DNA of 64,000 bases from Hawksworthiomyces lignivorus (taxonomy: Eukaryota > Ascomycota > Sordariomycetes > Ophiostomatales > Ophiostomataceae): assembly GCA_002917075.1 (NCBI GenBank), contig NTMA01000025.1, positions 248,001-312,000 on the forward strand, written 5' to 3'. The notes under the pieces are model-generated. The model saw nothing but the letters and a program-made list of their open reading frames with translations. It was not told the origin of the DNA and made no database searches. The position numbers and the translations under genes are program-made. This document shows positions 41,160-51,932 of the stretch, piece after piece; the stretch's first letter is position 1, and each line of letters starts with the position of its first letter.

Positions 41160-42728
41160 TTACAGTTTGGCTGGCCACACCGGTTTCCTGGCATACGGGT
41201 GACCGAAGCTGGACGGCACGAGGTGGTCGACATCGCCCGTGTTGACGAAGCTGGGGTCGGCGTCGCGCATCAAGTTGCTGATGCCACAGAGCTGCATGGC
41301 TATGCGGAGCTCGTCGTAGATAATGGCTGCGGCGTGCTCGACGCCAGCCTGGCCGTAGCCGACGGAGAACACAAAGGGGCGGCCGAAGCCGACGGCAGAC
41401 GCTCCCAGGCAGATGGCTTTTAGGACATCGGATCCACGCCGGAAGCCACCGTCCACGATGATCTCGAGCCGGCCAAAGACCTCTGGGCAGCAGCGGTGCA
41501 GCTCGAGCAGGGTCAGGATGGCAGGCGGTGCGGTGTCGGCGGCGCGCCCGCCGTGGTTGGTGAGCACGATGCCCTGGCAGCCCCAGCGGAGGGCCTCGCG
41601 GGCGTCGGCGGCGTGCTGGATGCCTTTGACGACGATGGGGATGGGGCCGCCCTTTGTGGGCAGGTCCCGGTCGCGCTCGGCGACGGCGGCGTCGAGCACG
41701 CCGCGCAGCCATGGCAGGTCGGACCAGGTGAAGGCGGCGTCGATAAAGGAGCCGGTCTGCTGGGCGAGGCCGCCGCTCTTGCCGAGAGTGCCGAAGCGCG
41801 GGGTGGGGGTCTCGCCGCGGGCGCGGGCGGCGGCGGCGCGGGCGCGCTCGTCGGCCTCGCGCTTGGAGACGACGGGCAGGTCGACGGTGACGAAGAGGGC
41901 GCGGACCTTGCGGCCCTGGGGCCCGACGAGCAGGCCGCGCAGCATGGCGGCGGCGCGGGCGCGGTCGCGGTCGACGTAGAGCTGGAAGAAGGCGGCGCCG
42001 GAGCCGTCGTCGGGCAGCTGGCGCAGGATCTCCTCGTAGGGGTAGGAAGCGACGGTGGAGATGACGGGCACGATGCCGGCGGCGGCGGCGCCGCCGGCCA
42101 CGGCCAGCTCGCCCAGGGGCCCGCCGGTGCGCGTGGTGCCGGTGGGGGCGGCGATGACGGGCATGGCCAGCGGCACGCCGAAGAGGGTCGTGCGCAGGTC
42201 CATGCGCTCGGCCGACACGTCGCGCAGCACCGCGGGCCGCAGGCCGATGCGCCGCAGCATGGCCTGGTTAGCCTCGCGCGTCAGGTTGTCCTCGGACCCC
42301 GTGGACACGTACGCCCAGGCCTGGGCCGGCAGCGCGTCGCGCGCGGCCGCCTCAAAGTCGTGCAGGTTGACAATGTCCTCGAGCGGCGGCCGCGTGGCCG
42401 CCCGTGCCGCGGCCTCGGCCTCGGCCGCCTCCTCGTCCGCGTCCGACGACGCCGCCGCCGCCCGCCACTGCGGCGTCGTCGTGCTCTCGTCCAGCCGGCC
42501 CAGCTGCTTGGACGCGTCCAGGTGCGTCTTGATCAGCGTCGGCGCGTGCACGGCTGCATAGGCGCGCGAGGCGTCCCGCCCCGCAAAGCGGTGCAGCACG
42601 GCGGCGCCGCCCGGGTGGCTCGGCGCAAACTCGGTCAGGTCGTAGACGGCGCCGTCGACGACGAGCCACAGGTCGTCGGGCCGGTTGTGGCGGGCGACCT
42701 CGGGGACGGAGAGCAGCTTTTCGGACAT
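41160..42728 (-). CDS. Flavocytochrome b2-type L-lactate dehydrogenase
   Basis: A single exon encodes 522 residues from the ATG at 42728 (MSEKLLSVPEVARHNRPDD); the frame continues upstream without a plausible start. Residues 5-80 are a cytochrome b5 domain with haem ligands H38 (HPGG) and H61. The FMN-dependent alpha-hydroxy-acid dehydrogenase barrel covers about 110-500: Tyr139 in AWAYVSTGSEDN, QLYVDRD, Asp282 in VTVDLP, Lys367 in IVVKGI, and catalytic His391/Arg394 in TNHGGR. It oxidises an L-2-hydroxy acid, passing electrons from FMN to haem. The usual NHGGRQLD reads NHGGRAAD here, and unlike yeast Cyb2 there is no mitochondrial presequence, so location and substrate may differ. It is strongly GC-biased. 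Confidence 0.9.
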   Translation of the reverse strand: MSEKLLSVPEVARHNRPDDLWLVVDGAVYDLTEFAPSHPGGAAVLHRFAGRDASRAYAAVHAPTLIKTHLDASKQLGRLDESTTTPQWRAAAASSDADEEAAEAEAAARAATRPPLEDIVNLHDFEAAARDALPAQAWAYVSTGSEDNLTREANQAMLRRIGLRPAVLRDVSAERMDLRTTLFGVPLAMPVIAAPTGTTRTGGPLGELAVAGGAAAAGIVPVISTVASYPYEEILRQLPDDGSGAAFFQLYVDRDRARAAAMLRGLLVGPQGRKVRALFVTVDLPVVSKREADERARAAAARARGETPTPRFGTLGKSGGLAQQTGSFIDAAFTWSDLPWLRGVLDAAVAERDRDLPTKGGPIPIVVKGIQHAADAREALRWGCQGIVLTNHGGRAADTAPPAILTLLELHRCCPEVFGRLEIIVDGGFRRGSDVLKAICLGASAVGFGRPFVFSVGYGQAGVEHAAAIIYDELRIAMQLCGISNLMRDADPSFVNTGDVDHLVPSSFGHPYARKPVWPAKL

Positions 42729-44103
42729 TGCGAGCAGCAAAAGAGGGGAGGGGAGGCGAGCAAGTTGCACGGGACAGAATGGAAGGAGAAGGTTCCGGAA
42801 GAGCAGCTTTCCAGGAGATGTCGGCCCTAATTCAATTTCTTTTTTTTTTTTGAATCGTAGAGCCGAAGCAGAACAATTCCGACGATAAAAATTAAGAAAA
42901 ATAAATATATAAATAAACAAAAAGCACATCGAGAAGCTATGCGGCACGCAATCTTTTATTTCAACTTGTGCCCCCTCCCCAGACTTTTCAAAGACCTTGC
43001 CTCCGCTCGTCGCTCGCCTCGGATGGGGCACATCATTGCGCCGGCCCTCTTAGAGAGAAGCGTCGGCCTCTTTTGTCCCGGAAATGGGAGGGGGACGAGC
43101 ATGCACAGCGGACGCTAGGCCCTGACCGGAACCGTTCAAAGAGGCCTAGGCTATCTCAAGCCAATCGCTGTAGTTGCAATGCCAAGCAGACGGACAACTA
43201 AACTGAACTTTGCGATCAGCAAAGAAGATCCGGTGGAGAAATGGGTCCAAATGAAACGTCTGTCCAAGAGACGATAGATGGGGTAAAGGAAAAACGAGTG
43301 TCTAATTTGGAAAGAAGGCGAAGAGAGAAAAGAGAGAGAATAGCAAGGGAAGAAAAATGCATGTGCCATCACATTTATGATCCCTCTTCTCTTATCACTT
43401 CTTTCGCATTTGCGTCGCTGCTTCTTTTTCTTTCTTTCTTTCTTTCTTTCTTTCAAAGTCTCTGGCAGAGAACAACAACGTCCATTTGTCTGCTCACACG
43501 AGCACGTTCACTGTGGCCGTGAAAGCCTGCAGGATGATGATAGTTCGAAATCACACTCGATACGGCTGCGTCAGTGTAGGCTAAATTCAAGAGAACAAGC
43601 GACACAGCATATTGAAGCAGAGTTTGTCTGAAGCTCAGGTCTGTAATGTTGAGTCAGCATACATCTTCTCTGCGTCAAGGTCGCTTGACACAGCGGTGTG
43701 AATCATAGTCCAATGTTTTAACAAAATTCAAGATATTTAATCTGCTAATAACTATTTGTACGCCATATCAAACCTGGTAAGCGGTGTTTAGGTGAAATGA
43801 GTTATCGCAACAGAGCCTCAGCTTAAATGGCCAGGGTGGAGAAACTTTGTTTTGTGGTATCTCGAGGGTAAGATGGGAATCTGTTGGTCGAAATGTTGAA
43901 GGATAGCCTTTTAACTCAGCCTTGCTCGCAAGCCCCACCTTAATTAATCGATCAGCTTCCAGCAGGATCCATGTAGAATAGCTACGCAGATACTTTAGGA
44001 ACGAGGTCACGAATCTGAAGCTAAAAGATTCCCATCCCATCATTTGAGAATCATATTCTCGGGTTGTAGAAAAAAAAAAAACATCGCATCACAGCCCGCC
44101 AGA
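42729..44103. promoter_or_regulatory. Divergent upstream region of flavocytochrome b2 and kinase-WD40 genes
   Basis: These 1.4 kb separate two divergent genes. The part next to the flavocytochrome start has a T11 run and an AT-rich stretch (42835-42960). A (TTTC)7 microsatellite lies at 43427-43454. No gene is supported. Confidence 0.5.
43427..43454 (+). repeat. (TTTC)7 microsatellite
   Basis: Seven perfect TTTC units in the intergenic region between divergent genes. Confidence 0.9.
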
Positions 44104-47100
44104 ATGACGGCGATAGCACAGCTGCCAGAGCTCGCCCGCGACTCGCGTCTTGTCACCGCGCAGAAGAGCGACTACACAGTGCACTTTTTCACAGAGACCC
44201 CTACGGTTACACGGCGGGAAGTATGGAAGAGGACTAGGCGCATTGGATCAGGAGGCTTCGGCACCGTTTGGTTGGAGACGTGCATCAAAGGCTATGAAGC
44301 TGGAGGCGATACCCTTCGAGCTGTGAAGGACATACCACTGCGTGATAACCAAGTCATAGAGTATGCGCGAGAACTGGAGGCACTTGCAAAATTCTCACAA
44401 CGAAAAGTTTGTTGTCCCATCTTTCTTGCAGCTTCCACATCCCTAAAAGCCACAGTGATCAAGCACAGTCTTGGACTGAAACTTACTTCCCGCATTCTCA
44501 GTATTCAAGATGTTTTGTCGTATCTTCTGGGTGGTTTGACAGAGCATCATCTATATCTATTTGTATGGAATATCTCCCTCTTGGCGATTTGAGGGCCCAT
44601 CTCGCCGAGAAAGACGATCCAAGGCTGCCAGAAGCAGAGACACAGCAGATCATCTCCCAAGTTCTTGATGGTCTCAAATTCATGCACGACGAGGGTTTTG
44701 CACACAGGGACCTCAAGCCGGCAGTCAGTACCGAATTCTTAAGAGTCATCGCTCTGGCCTGGTAAGCTGAGCAGTCTGCTAATGTGTTGATCCAGAATAT
44801 ACTCATTAAATCTTACGATCCGGATGCTTGGTGGGTAAAGCTGAGCGACTTAGGCCTGAGCAAAAGAATCAGTACAACACAGGACTTTTCCGCCGTTAAA
44901 GGAACTCCAGGATTCATTGCTCCCGAAGTATACGGGTTTTACGCCAGTGAGAACACCGCAAGCAATGCAAGCCACGGAAGTGCAGCAGACATCTGGAGTC
45001 TGGGGGCGACGGCCTTTCGGCTGATCACCGGCAAACCGGCATTCGCCAGCATCGCCACTCTGGCACAGTTCTCGCGCGGAGAGTGTGGTTTACCGATCTC
45101 TCTTCTCGAGCAATGCGGCGCGAGTCCTGAAATGGGCAGCTTCGTCACGTCCATCATGCTTGCAGACCATACACGTCGGCCGGACGCGCACGCAGCTTCC
45201 GACCACCTCCAGCTTTGGATGCAAAGACCAAATGCAGCATCAAGCGCAGTGCCGGACGAACTGGATGCTTGGCTCGGGTATGAAGCCCCCCAACTCTCCC
45301 CCTACCTTCTGAAATGATCTCTTCTTGAGGACGAAGGATTTGCAGCTAATTGTTACCTCAGCCAGGTTTCGCTGCCGGGAGAGGCCGACGTTAAGTCTAT
45401 TCCGGAACCTAGTCGGATTTCCACAATATCCAGTCCTTTAGAAGACTCGGACTCTGTTCATAATAGCGGTGATGGAATTCTCGCCTCGATGGTCCGCCCA
45501 TCTGAAAGCGCCCCTCCCGTCTCGCAACAGCCTTCTACTTTGCATAGATACGTCTTTGATCCTGATGCACCAGCGGACACTTTTCAGCAAAATTGGGCTC
45601 CCACTCCATTATCAGATTCAAACCAGCCTACTTTGGTATCTTTGCCAAGGCCCGTCTCGCCCACCATACCTCTTGATAACAGTTCCGATGATGTGCGTGA
45701 ACCAATCTTGCCGCCGCCATCAGACCCGCGGCCACTCCGTGCCTTCACGATTGGGGAAGAGCTCTTGAATGAACTGCTAGTGCTTTCTCCGAAAGTGAAA
45801 GACGAAATGTTTGATGTGAAAGTCTTGGAAGGACGCCATGAACGCGTCAACTCTGTAACAATTTCGCCTGATTCCCAATGGATCCTAACACGATCAGTCG
45901 ACAAAAAAATCGCCGTATGGGACGTTGGAGCATGCAAATTAATAACCAACGTTCAAGATTGTGATGCTGCTCTCTTCTCGCACAGTTCTGACAGAATCTG
46001 GCAAGTTTTTTCGGGTTATATATATCAAATCTGGAGCAAGTACCACCCGGGAAAGCTTGAATGCTCGTTGCCGCACGAACAGTCTGATGTGGTCTTTCTC
46101 GCTCTATCCCCAGACGGCGAACAAGTTGCTGCGGCTAGGTCTGATGAAAGTATCGCATTCTGGGAACTTGAAAAAGGCAGGACGAAAAAAACATTCAAAA
46201 TCGGCGGCTCTGTTCTATGGCTCGGATACCAAGAAAATTATTTATATCGGCACCGGCTTGTGGCCGTGTTGTCTAGCGGGAGGATACGTATATGGGCACA
46301 AAAGCCGAATCCATTTCTCTCTAGTGGTTGGGAACACTTGGGTGACCATAGGATTCTCAGAGCCATTACCGTAGCAGCCATCTCGCCGTCCAATACTCGG
46401 CTGGCCGCTGCTGAAAAGGACGGAAAGATACGCCTTTGGTATTCTATTAACCTAAACGACAAAGATGCGTTTCTGGGGCCTCAGAAAGTATACATACTAC
46501 AAGGCCATCAACAGTCCGTCTCTTCTATTGCCTTCTCTCCCGACTCGGTGATGTTAGCTTCGGTTTCCCCCGAATCGCTCCGACTGTGGCATGCGCCAAG
46601 CGGCGCACCGCTCCTTACCATAAGTGGTCCGCTTCACGCAGCAGCCTTCTCTCCGGACAAGAAATTTCTTGTGGCAACCGTAGCAGACTCTGGCCTCCGT
46701 CGCTTGGACGCTGAGAAAATACGAAATATCTATGACGTTCAAACCCATCTGCAAACAGCGGAATTCGTAGCTGCCTCGCCGGACAGCCAATTCATCGTGT
46801 CATTAGCCCACAATTCTGGCTGGGAACAGCCGGTTGCGGGTCGCGCATCAAGAGGTTCCGACTCAAGCGACTTCAGAATTCCGGCAATCATGATATGGAA
46901 CGTCGATGGTTTGAGACCGCTTGGTATGATTAAAAGCAGACATAAAGAACCAATTATACAACTCTCATTCTCGAAAGACTCTCGATATATAGGAACAATA
47001 TCAGCGAAACACAGCATGGCTATCTACGACGTCAAGACGGGAGATTGTATTCACCTTATCGAGTCAACCTTATCAGCGAGCAACGGGTGTTCCTGCGCCG

Positions 47101-48008
47101 CAATTTCTCCAGACATGCTGCATTTCGCAACCGCCTTTCGGCGTGATCTGGAGATGAGCACATCTCACGCCAGTCAAAGGAGCAAATTTGTCGCCGTCAG
47201 GCTCTGCGATGTCTCAGCTCAGTCTGATGACCGGAGAAGCAAGGCTCATCCACGCAAGATTCTCATAAGACAGACCTCCAACAATATCGATATTCAAGCA
47301 CTGGCCTTCTCCCCAGATGCGACCAAGATAGCAGCCGTCGACCAGAACGGGGAGATTGTCGTCTGGGATACCTCCACGGGAAATGTTCTAGCTCACTATA
47401 CCAGCCCAGTCAACCCGAATTTGTCAGGTGCCATCGGCAATCCCATCCTTCGCTTCTCCGACGACTCTAGCCAGCTCTCATTGTCTTTTAGAGCTGCCAG
47501 CATTTCTTCATTTTGGGATGCTGGGAGTGGTCGACTGCTTAGGAGCTTTGGCCACTGGTCGCCTTATGATGGACTGAAGCCCCCAAACACTACGTATCGC
47601 TCCGTCAGCTGGTTAAACGATTGTCCGGGCCCGGTGTCGCCCGACTGGAGTCGTTGTATATCCCTGACTGATAAGGGGGAGGTGGCGCTGAGGGATGCAG
47701 GTGACGGGAAATTAATCACAACTTTGCAACACGCTGGTTCCAGCATTCAGTACATTGACTTCTCCTCGGATTCCCGTCTCCTTGTGACTGTTTCAGAGGG
47801 GCAGAGCGTGATAATTTGGGACGCTGACGTAGGAACCCAGAGCACATTATTTCCACTGGACGGAGTTCTGGTGAGCCGGGTGGTCATCTGGCCGGATTCC
47901 AAGCATTTGGTCATCATTACAAAAAGCGGCGAATGGCAATTCTGGGGTATCGCCAGCAAATCCATCGTTAAATCATTCAATGCAGGGGTACGTAGTCTCA
48001 CTTGGTAG
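44104..48008 (+). CDS. Protein kinase - WD40 repeat fusion protein
   Basis: Four exons, join(44104..44406, 44502..44723, 44796..45277, 45362..48008), give 1,217 residues. The kinase domain (about 40-320) looks active: glycine loop IGSGGFGTVW 47-56, Lys75 in RAVKD, HRDLKPAN from 169, DLG 193-195 (for DFG), APE 217-219. A Ser/Pro-rich linker follows (about 340-450), then at least ten WD-like repeats (SPDSQWILTRSVDKKIAVWD, SPSNTRLAAAEKDGKIRLW, SPDATKIAAVDQNGEIVVWD and others), enough for two propellers. The kinase and WD40 parts lie in one frame broken by a TGA at 45315-45317, inside a predicted 84-bp intron (GTATGA donor, CTAAT branch at 45346-45350, CTCAG acceptor). A role in signalling or non-self recognition is inference. 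A further 3' intron after 47989 (GTACGT) cannot be excluded. Confidence 0.82.
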
Positions 48009-48765
48009 GACATCAACACGTACCATATGGAGTTGGGAGAGGCATTTGTTTGGAGATTTGAAACTACTCAATTTTCCACATCTATCGTCATGACTGAAAG
48101 ACGGAGCTCCTTAAGCGCCGGAGAGGCTTCTAATAGTTCTCTCTTTGGCCACGGGGATGTTTTATTAGTATTTGTAGGTTCTAAATTAACGATGATGAGA
48201 GTGTAGCAGACGACTAATACTGCTTTATTGAAGAGCTAGTTAGTAATAAGCAAGGCAGAAGCGTGATGTTACTGTCCAGGGTAATTTGCAGTGCAGGGCT
48301 TCCATTTCTAATGAGGATCATCCAGACCAGCAAAAAAACCAACAAGCAAGGCGAAGGACGCAAAAGACCAAAGGAGACACAAGCAATCACAGCAATCACG
48401 GTGACAGTGGCAGCTAGAAATACAACTAATACGAGTATGTATCACTTAAGCTCAGGGGAAAGACCACAGCACACCCACGGATTGAGACGACCGCTCGATT
48501 CGAACCAGGGATGCTGCAATTAGTCCTCTTGTAATTTTGGCCTAGAACGCCACCGGGCCGTTTTCACTGCCCTTCTCCAAGATCAAGGAGGGATAATTGA
48601 ACTAGAAGCAGCAGAAAAACTTTGTGTGGGTATAACTTTTAGGATACTCTCGGCTGCGTCCGGCTGACTGGATGTCCTGTTTATGTACATGCCGTCCAAA
48701 ACGCCCCAAATATGCAGCAAAAAAAGCCTAAGCAGCGGCAGCCTTATCTTGTTAGATGCGAGGCT
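48009..48765. other. Intergenic region between convergent genes
   Basis: About 760 bp with no supported gene. Near 48500 a GATTCGAACC motif resembles the T arm of a minus-strand tRNA, but flanking sequence does not fold into one. Confidence 0.55.
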
Positions 48766-51189
48766 TCAATAATAATCGTCTTCGTAGGTGTCTTCTTCGT
48801 CCTCGCCCAAGAACCCGTAATCACCAACGTAGCGCATTTCTTCTCCTTCCTCGTCTTCCCCTCCCTCGTCCTCGCCTCCCCTTGCATCGTCTTCTTCGTC
48901 TCCAGATTCTTCGTCATCCGACGGGATTGGGTTCTGTTCGCGGTGCAGCTGCAGGCGCTGGGCGAGCGTCAGCGGCTTGGCAGCCGGGGGCTCTTCGTCG
49001 TCCTCGCTGTCCTCGTCGTCTTCATCGCCTTCCGCAGTCCGAGATGACATATCATCCCCGTCCGAGCCGGTGCCGTCCTCGCTAGAAAGCGCCGCCAGCC
49101 TCTTTCGCTGTCGTCCGCCGGCATTCGGCCCCGTTTTTGTGTTCGTGTCGTCTTTATCGTCGTCATCGTCGTCATCATCTGAAGAGAGGGCCACACGTTG
49201 GCGCCGCTTCGCCCGCGACCGAGCACCTCCCGCAGAGAACGGCCCCTCGGCCTCGTGTCCGTCTTGGCCTTCGTCGTCTGACTCGCCCTCGCCCCCGTCC
49301 TCATCTTCCGAGTCCGTTACGACGCGTCGCCTCTTACCGCGGCGGCCATTGCCAGCGTTAGCGGCCAAATCGGGATCGGACGACTGGTCCTCGGGTTCCG
49401 GGCTAGAGAAATTAGCGGCCGGAGGAAAAGACGCGCCGTCCTCGTCCTCGTCCTCGTCCTCCGATAGTGGCAATACAGCCAAGTCATCCTCTTCTGCGTC
49501 GCTTGCTTCTTCGATCTCTTCGTCGTCGATGCCCTCGCTCTCATACTCGTCTCCGGGCGAAAGAGGGTCTACGAAGCCGTCGTATTCCCCGTCGTCAAGC
49601 TCCAGGCTGTCTTCTACAGGCGTGCCGTCGGCGTGTGCAGGCCACCGGCCGTCGGGCCGGGACAGGGCTCGCAGCGTCAAATAGCGCTCGGGGGACTCGA
49701 AGACGAGCATTCGGGAGAAGCGGACGCCGCGCGCCTTGAAGGCGGCGATCTGGAGAACGGCATCTTCGTCCTTGAAGTCGCCACCGCCGCCGCCGCCGCC
49801 TTGTTCATGGCCTTCGTCCTCGTGCGGCACTTCTTGGTCACCCTCTTTATCCTTGGCGGCTTGCTGGTCCTGTTGGTCCTGCCCGTCCTGCTGCCCATTG
49901 TCCACTGTCGGGTTAGATTGGTTGACCGAGAGACGGCGCCCCGGCAGCTTCAGAAGTGGCGACGACGGAGGTGGGCGCCAACAGTAGATGTAGTCGATGC
50001 GCCACCGGCCCCAGCTGTCGCTCGGCTCAGAGGTGCAGACGCGGTAGGTGGCATGGTTGCCGGGCCGCGTGTCGCCGACCCAGCGGTTCGCGCGACGCAG
50101 CGCGCCAGGTTCTGCGGCGTACACATTCTCAACGCCCGGGAACAGCTTCGCGAGGAACTCACCGTATGCGTCCCCGCGCAGCTCGTGGGGCCTCATGGGC
50201 AGGAAGGGGGGGGTGACGCAAGGCAGCGCCAGGTTGCGCACTTGGTCGAGCACGTAGCTTGACGACGATGGTGGCCGGATAGACCCCAGCTCCAAGCCTA
50301 GGAAGACGACGTCGTTGCGCGCGTCGAAGCGCACCACGCTGTGGTCGTAGCGGCTGGCGCCGATGGGTAGCTCGTCTGGCCGTAGCTGCAGGCCGCGAGC
50401 CCATGTCTCGCGGCAGATGCTCATGAAGCGGCGCACGGCGCGGGTCTCGCGTGCTAGAGTCGCTGACGGATCTAGCCGATGGGCGTCGCGGTCCAAGTTG
50501 ACGCGGACGACGCGGCGGCGCGGCGGCGCAGCGGCGGGCCGCACGGCCATGGCCGGGCAGTACAGGCCCCAGATGCGCATGCGCAGCTCGGCAGGCAAGC
50601 GGACGAATTGTGGGAAGGTGTCCAGGCCCTCTAAGTCAGAAAAAGCATCAGATTTAGCGGTGGAACGCTTGTTGCCGATGGCGCGCCGTGACCGCCCGTA
50701 CACTAGCTGCTCATGATAGAATTCCACGAGGTCATCTGGAGGGTCGCTGCGCCAGCGTTCGCCATCAACCCCGAAAAACTCAAACAGCTCCGATTCTTCC
50801 AGATCATCCATATCAGAGAAGCTCTCTCCCTCGTAGTCTTCGTCCAGGTCGTCCTCCTCTTCGTCTTCGTCGTCCGTCTCGACCGCCTCTAGACTTATCA
50901 GGCCATGCACCCCCATGATACCCCTGGTTTCGCTGTCGTCATCTTCGTCGTCTTCATCGTCTTCGTCGTCCTCATCTTCTTCGTCGTCCTCGTCATCCTC
51001 GTCATCTTCTTCGTCTTCGTCGTCTTCCCTGCTCTCATCGTTACCGTCGATATCACCGACGTCATCGTCGATCTTGTCAGCAATGTCGCTTGGCAGAGCG
51101 ATCCCCACGACGATTTCGTTGCCGAATGCTTGGTCCGCTTCATCGTCGCTACCACCACCATCACTGCTCAAAGAGGCACTGTCAGCCAT
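48766..51189 (-). CDS. Acidic 2EXR-domain protein
   Basis: This is 807 residues from the ATG at 51189 (MADSASLSSDGGG); the frame is open nine codons further upstream but without an ATG. It begins with an extremely acidic, repeat-like Asp/Glu region (about residues 50-90), followed by another acidic stretch. The 2EXR domain starts near residue 190: TFPQFVRLPAELRMRIWGLYCPAM, then FMSICRETWARG. The C-terminal 250 residues are again Asp/Glu/Ser-rich with basic RGKRRR and KRRQR clusters that look like nuclear signals and probable CK2-type Ser/Asp sites. Ends in DEEDTYEDDYY. It is the second 2EXR protein in the window and about twice as long as the first. Function is unknown; a nuclear chromatin or scaffold role would be a guess. 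Confidence 0.8.
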   Translation of the reverse strand: MADSASLSSDGGGSDDEADQAFGNEIVVGIALPSDIADKIDDDVGDIDGNDESREDDEDEEDDEDDEDDEEDEDDEDDEDDEDDDSETRGIMGVHGLISLEAVETDDEDEEEDDLDEDYEGESFSDMDDLEESELFEFFGVDGERWRSDPPDDLVEFYHEQLVYGRSRRAIGNKRSTAKSDAFSDLEGLDTFPQFVRLPAELRMRIWGLYCPAMAVRPAAAPPRRRVVRVNLDRDAHRLDPSATLARETRAVRRFMSICRETWARGLQLRPDELPIGASRYDHSVVRFDARNDVVFLGLELGSIRPPSSSSYVLDQVRNLALPCVTPPFLPMRPHELRGDAYGEFLAKLFPGVENVYAAEPGALRRANRWVGDTRPGNHATYRVCTSEPSDSWGRWRIDYIYCWRPPPSSPLLKLPGRRLSVNQSNPTVDNGQQDGQDQQDQQAAKDKEGDQEVPHEDEGHEQGGGGGGGDFKDEDAVLQIAAFKARGVRFSRMLVFESPERYLTLRALSRPDGRWPAHADGTPVEDSLELDDGEYDGFVDPLSPGDEYESEGIDDEEIEEASDAEEDDLAVLPLSEDEDEDEDGASFPPAANFSSPEPEDQSSDPDLAANAGNGRRGKRRRVVTDSEDEDGGEGESDDEGQDGHEAEGPFSAGGARSRAKRRQRVALSSDDDDDDDDKDDTNTKTGPNAGGRQRKRLAALSSEDGTGSDGDDMSSRTAEGDEDDEDSEDDEEPPAAKPLTLAQRLQLHREQNPIPSDDEESGDEEDDARGGEDEGGEDEEGEEMRYVGDYGFLGEDEEDTYEDDYY

Positions 51190-51394
51190 GGAATGGTCAA
51201 TGCTCGAAGCCACCAAGACTTTTTTGTCCGCCTTTGATGAAGAAGAGTTCGAACGCAGGGATGTTGGGCGAGAGATGACGATATCAGAGACACGGCGCGT
51301 CGTCCATGTGGGGCAGGAGCCAACGAGCAGCTTTTCGTGCCTGAGGTAGCTATCAAAGCTGCTTATAGGAGCTCAGTTGACCAATCAGAAACAC

Positions 51395-51481
51395 GGTTCC
51401 GTGGTCTAGTTGGTTACGACGTCTGCTTCACATCAAACTGAAGCTCGCAGAAGGTCCTGGGTTCGAACCCCAGCGGAGCCA
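51395..51481 (+). tRNA. tRNA-Val (anticodon CAC) with intron
   Basis: This is 87 nt including a discriminator A. The acceptor stem pairs GGTTCCG with CGGAGCC (one G-U), the D arm has TGGTCTAGTTGGTTA, the anticodon stem is TCTGC/GCAGA with loop TTCACA..C, and the T arm is CCTGG-GTTCGAA-CCCAGC-like with the B-box GGTTCGAA. A 13-nt intron follows the base after the anticodon, the standard nuclear position. T-runs (51486-51490 and 51493-51498) directly downstream serve as RNA polymerase III terminator. Confidence 0.92.
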
Positions 51482-51485
51482 TAAC

Positions 51486-51498
51486 TTTTTGGTTTTTT
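51486..51498 (+). terminator. Pol III terminator of tRNA-Val
   Basis: TTTTT and TTTTTT runs start 5 nt after the tRNA 3' end, as expected for RNA polymerase III. Confidence 0.75.
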
Positions 51499-51932
51499 CT
51501 GCTCTTTTTTCTCTTTTACTTGTTTCTTATTTTTTTACTTTTCTTTTTCTTCTCTTTTATTCTCTTATCGTTCTCTTCTTTCTTTTCGTTGCGTTTTGTT
51601 TATTCATACGATTTGTACTTCTTTTCGCTCTATTGGTATCACAACTTAATCACGACTTAACAAACAACATCATGCTGCTTTCTTTACTTTTTCTGGGCTC
51701 TCAAGACGCCCTGTTCTGTATTTTCAATTTTCATTACCTACCCTGCCCTCTTGTAGCCTTGCCATGATCCCGTAGGAACAAAAAAAAATAAAACGTAAAA
51801 AGTAAAGTGAGTCATGAGTGAAGAATATAAAAGGCGGCGCTGCAACAAAGATTAATTACCAAAAAGAAAACAAAATTCCCGGTCCTCGCTCCGTCATCCT
51901 CGCTTGATCCCTTGCTTGGCCTGTCGTACAAG
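51499..51932. other. T-rich intergenic region
   Basis: Pyrimidine-rich sequence with almost no coding potential lies between the tRNA and the 3' end of the TOG-protein gene. Confidence 0.6.

Noticed and set aside
41496..42830. 444-codon open frame antisense to flavocytochrome b2
   Set aside because: It is Gly/Ala/Arg-rich with no domain and mirrors the GC-rich third positions of the real gene on the other strand.
42729..43031. N-terminal extension of flavocytochrome b2 as a targeting sequence
   Set aside because: The upstream in-frame sequence has no good ATG and encodes Phe/Ile/Lys runs from an AT-rich UTR.
45315..45317. In-frame TGA between kinase and WD40 as a nonsense mutation (pseudogene)
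   Set aside because: The codon lies inside a well-formed 84-bp intron whose removal restores frame. Both flanks are otherwise open with no other lesion.
48490..48525. tRNA-like T-arm (GATTCGAACC) on the minus strand
   Set aside because: The neighbouring bases do not form a T stem, acceptor stem or anticodon arm; at best a fragment.
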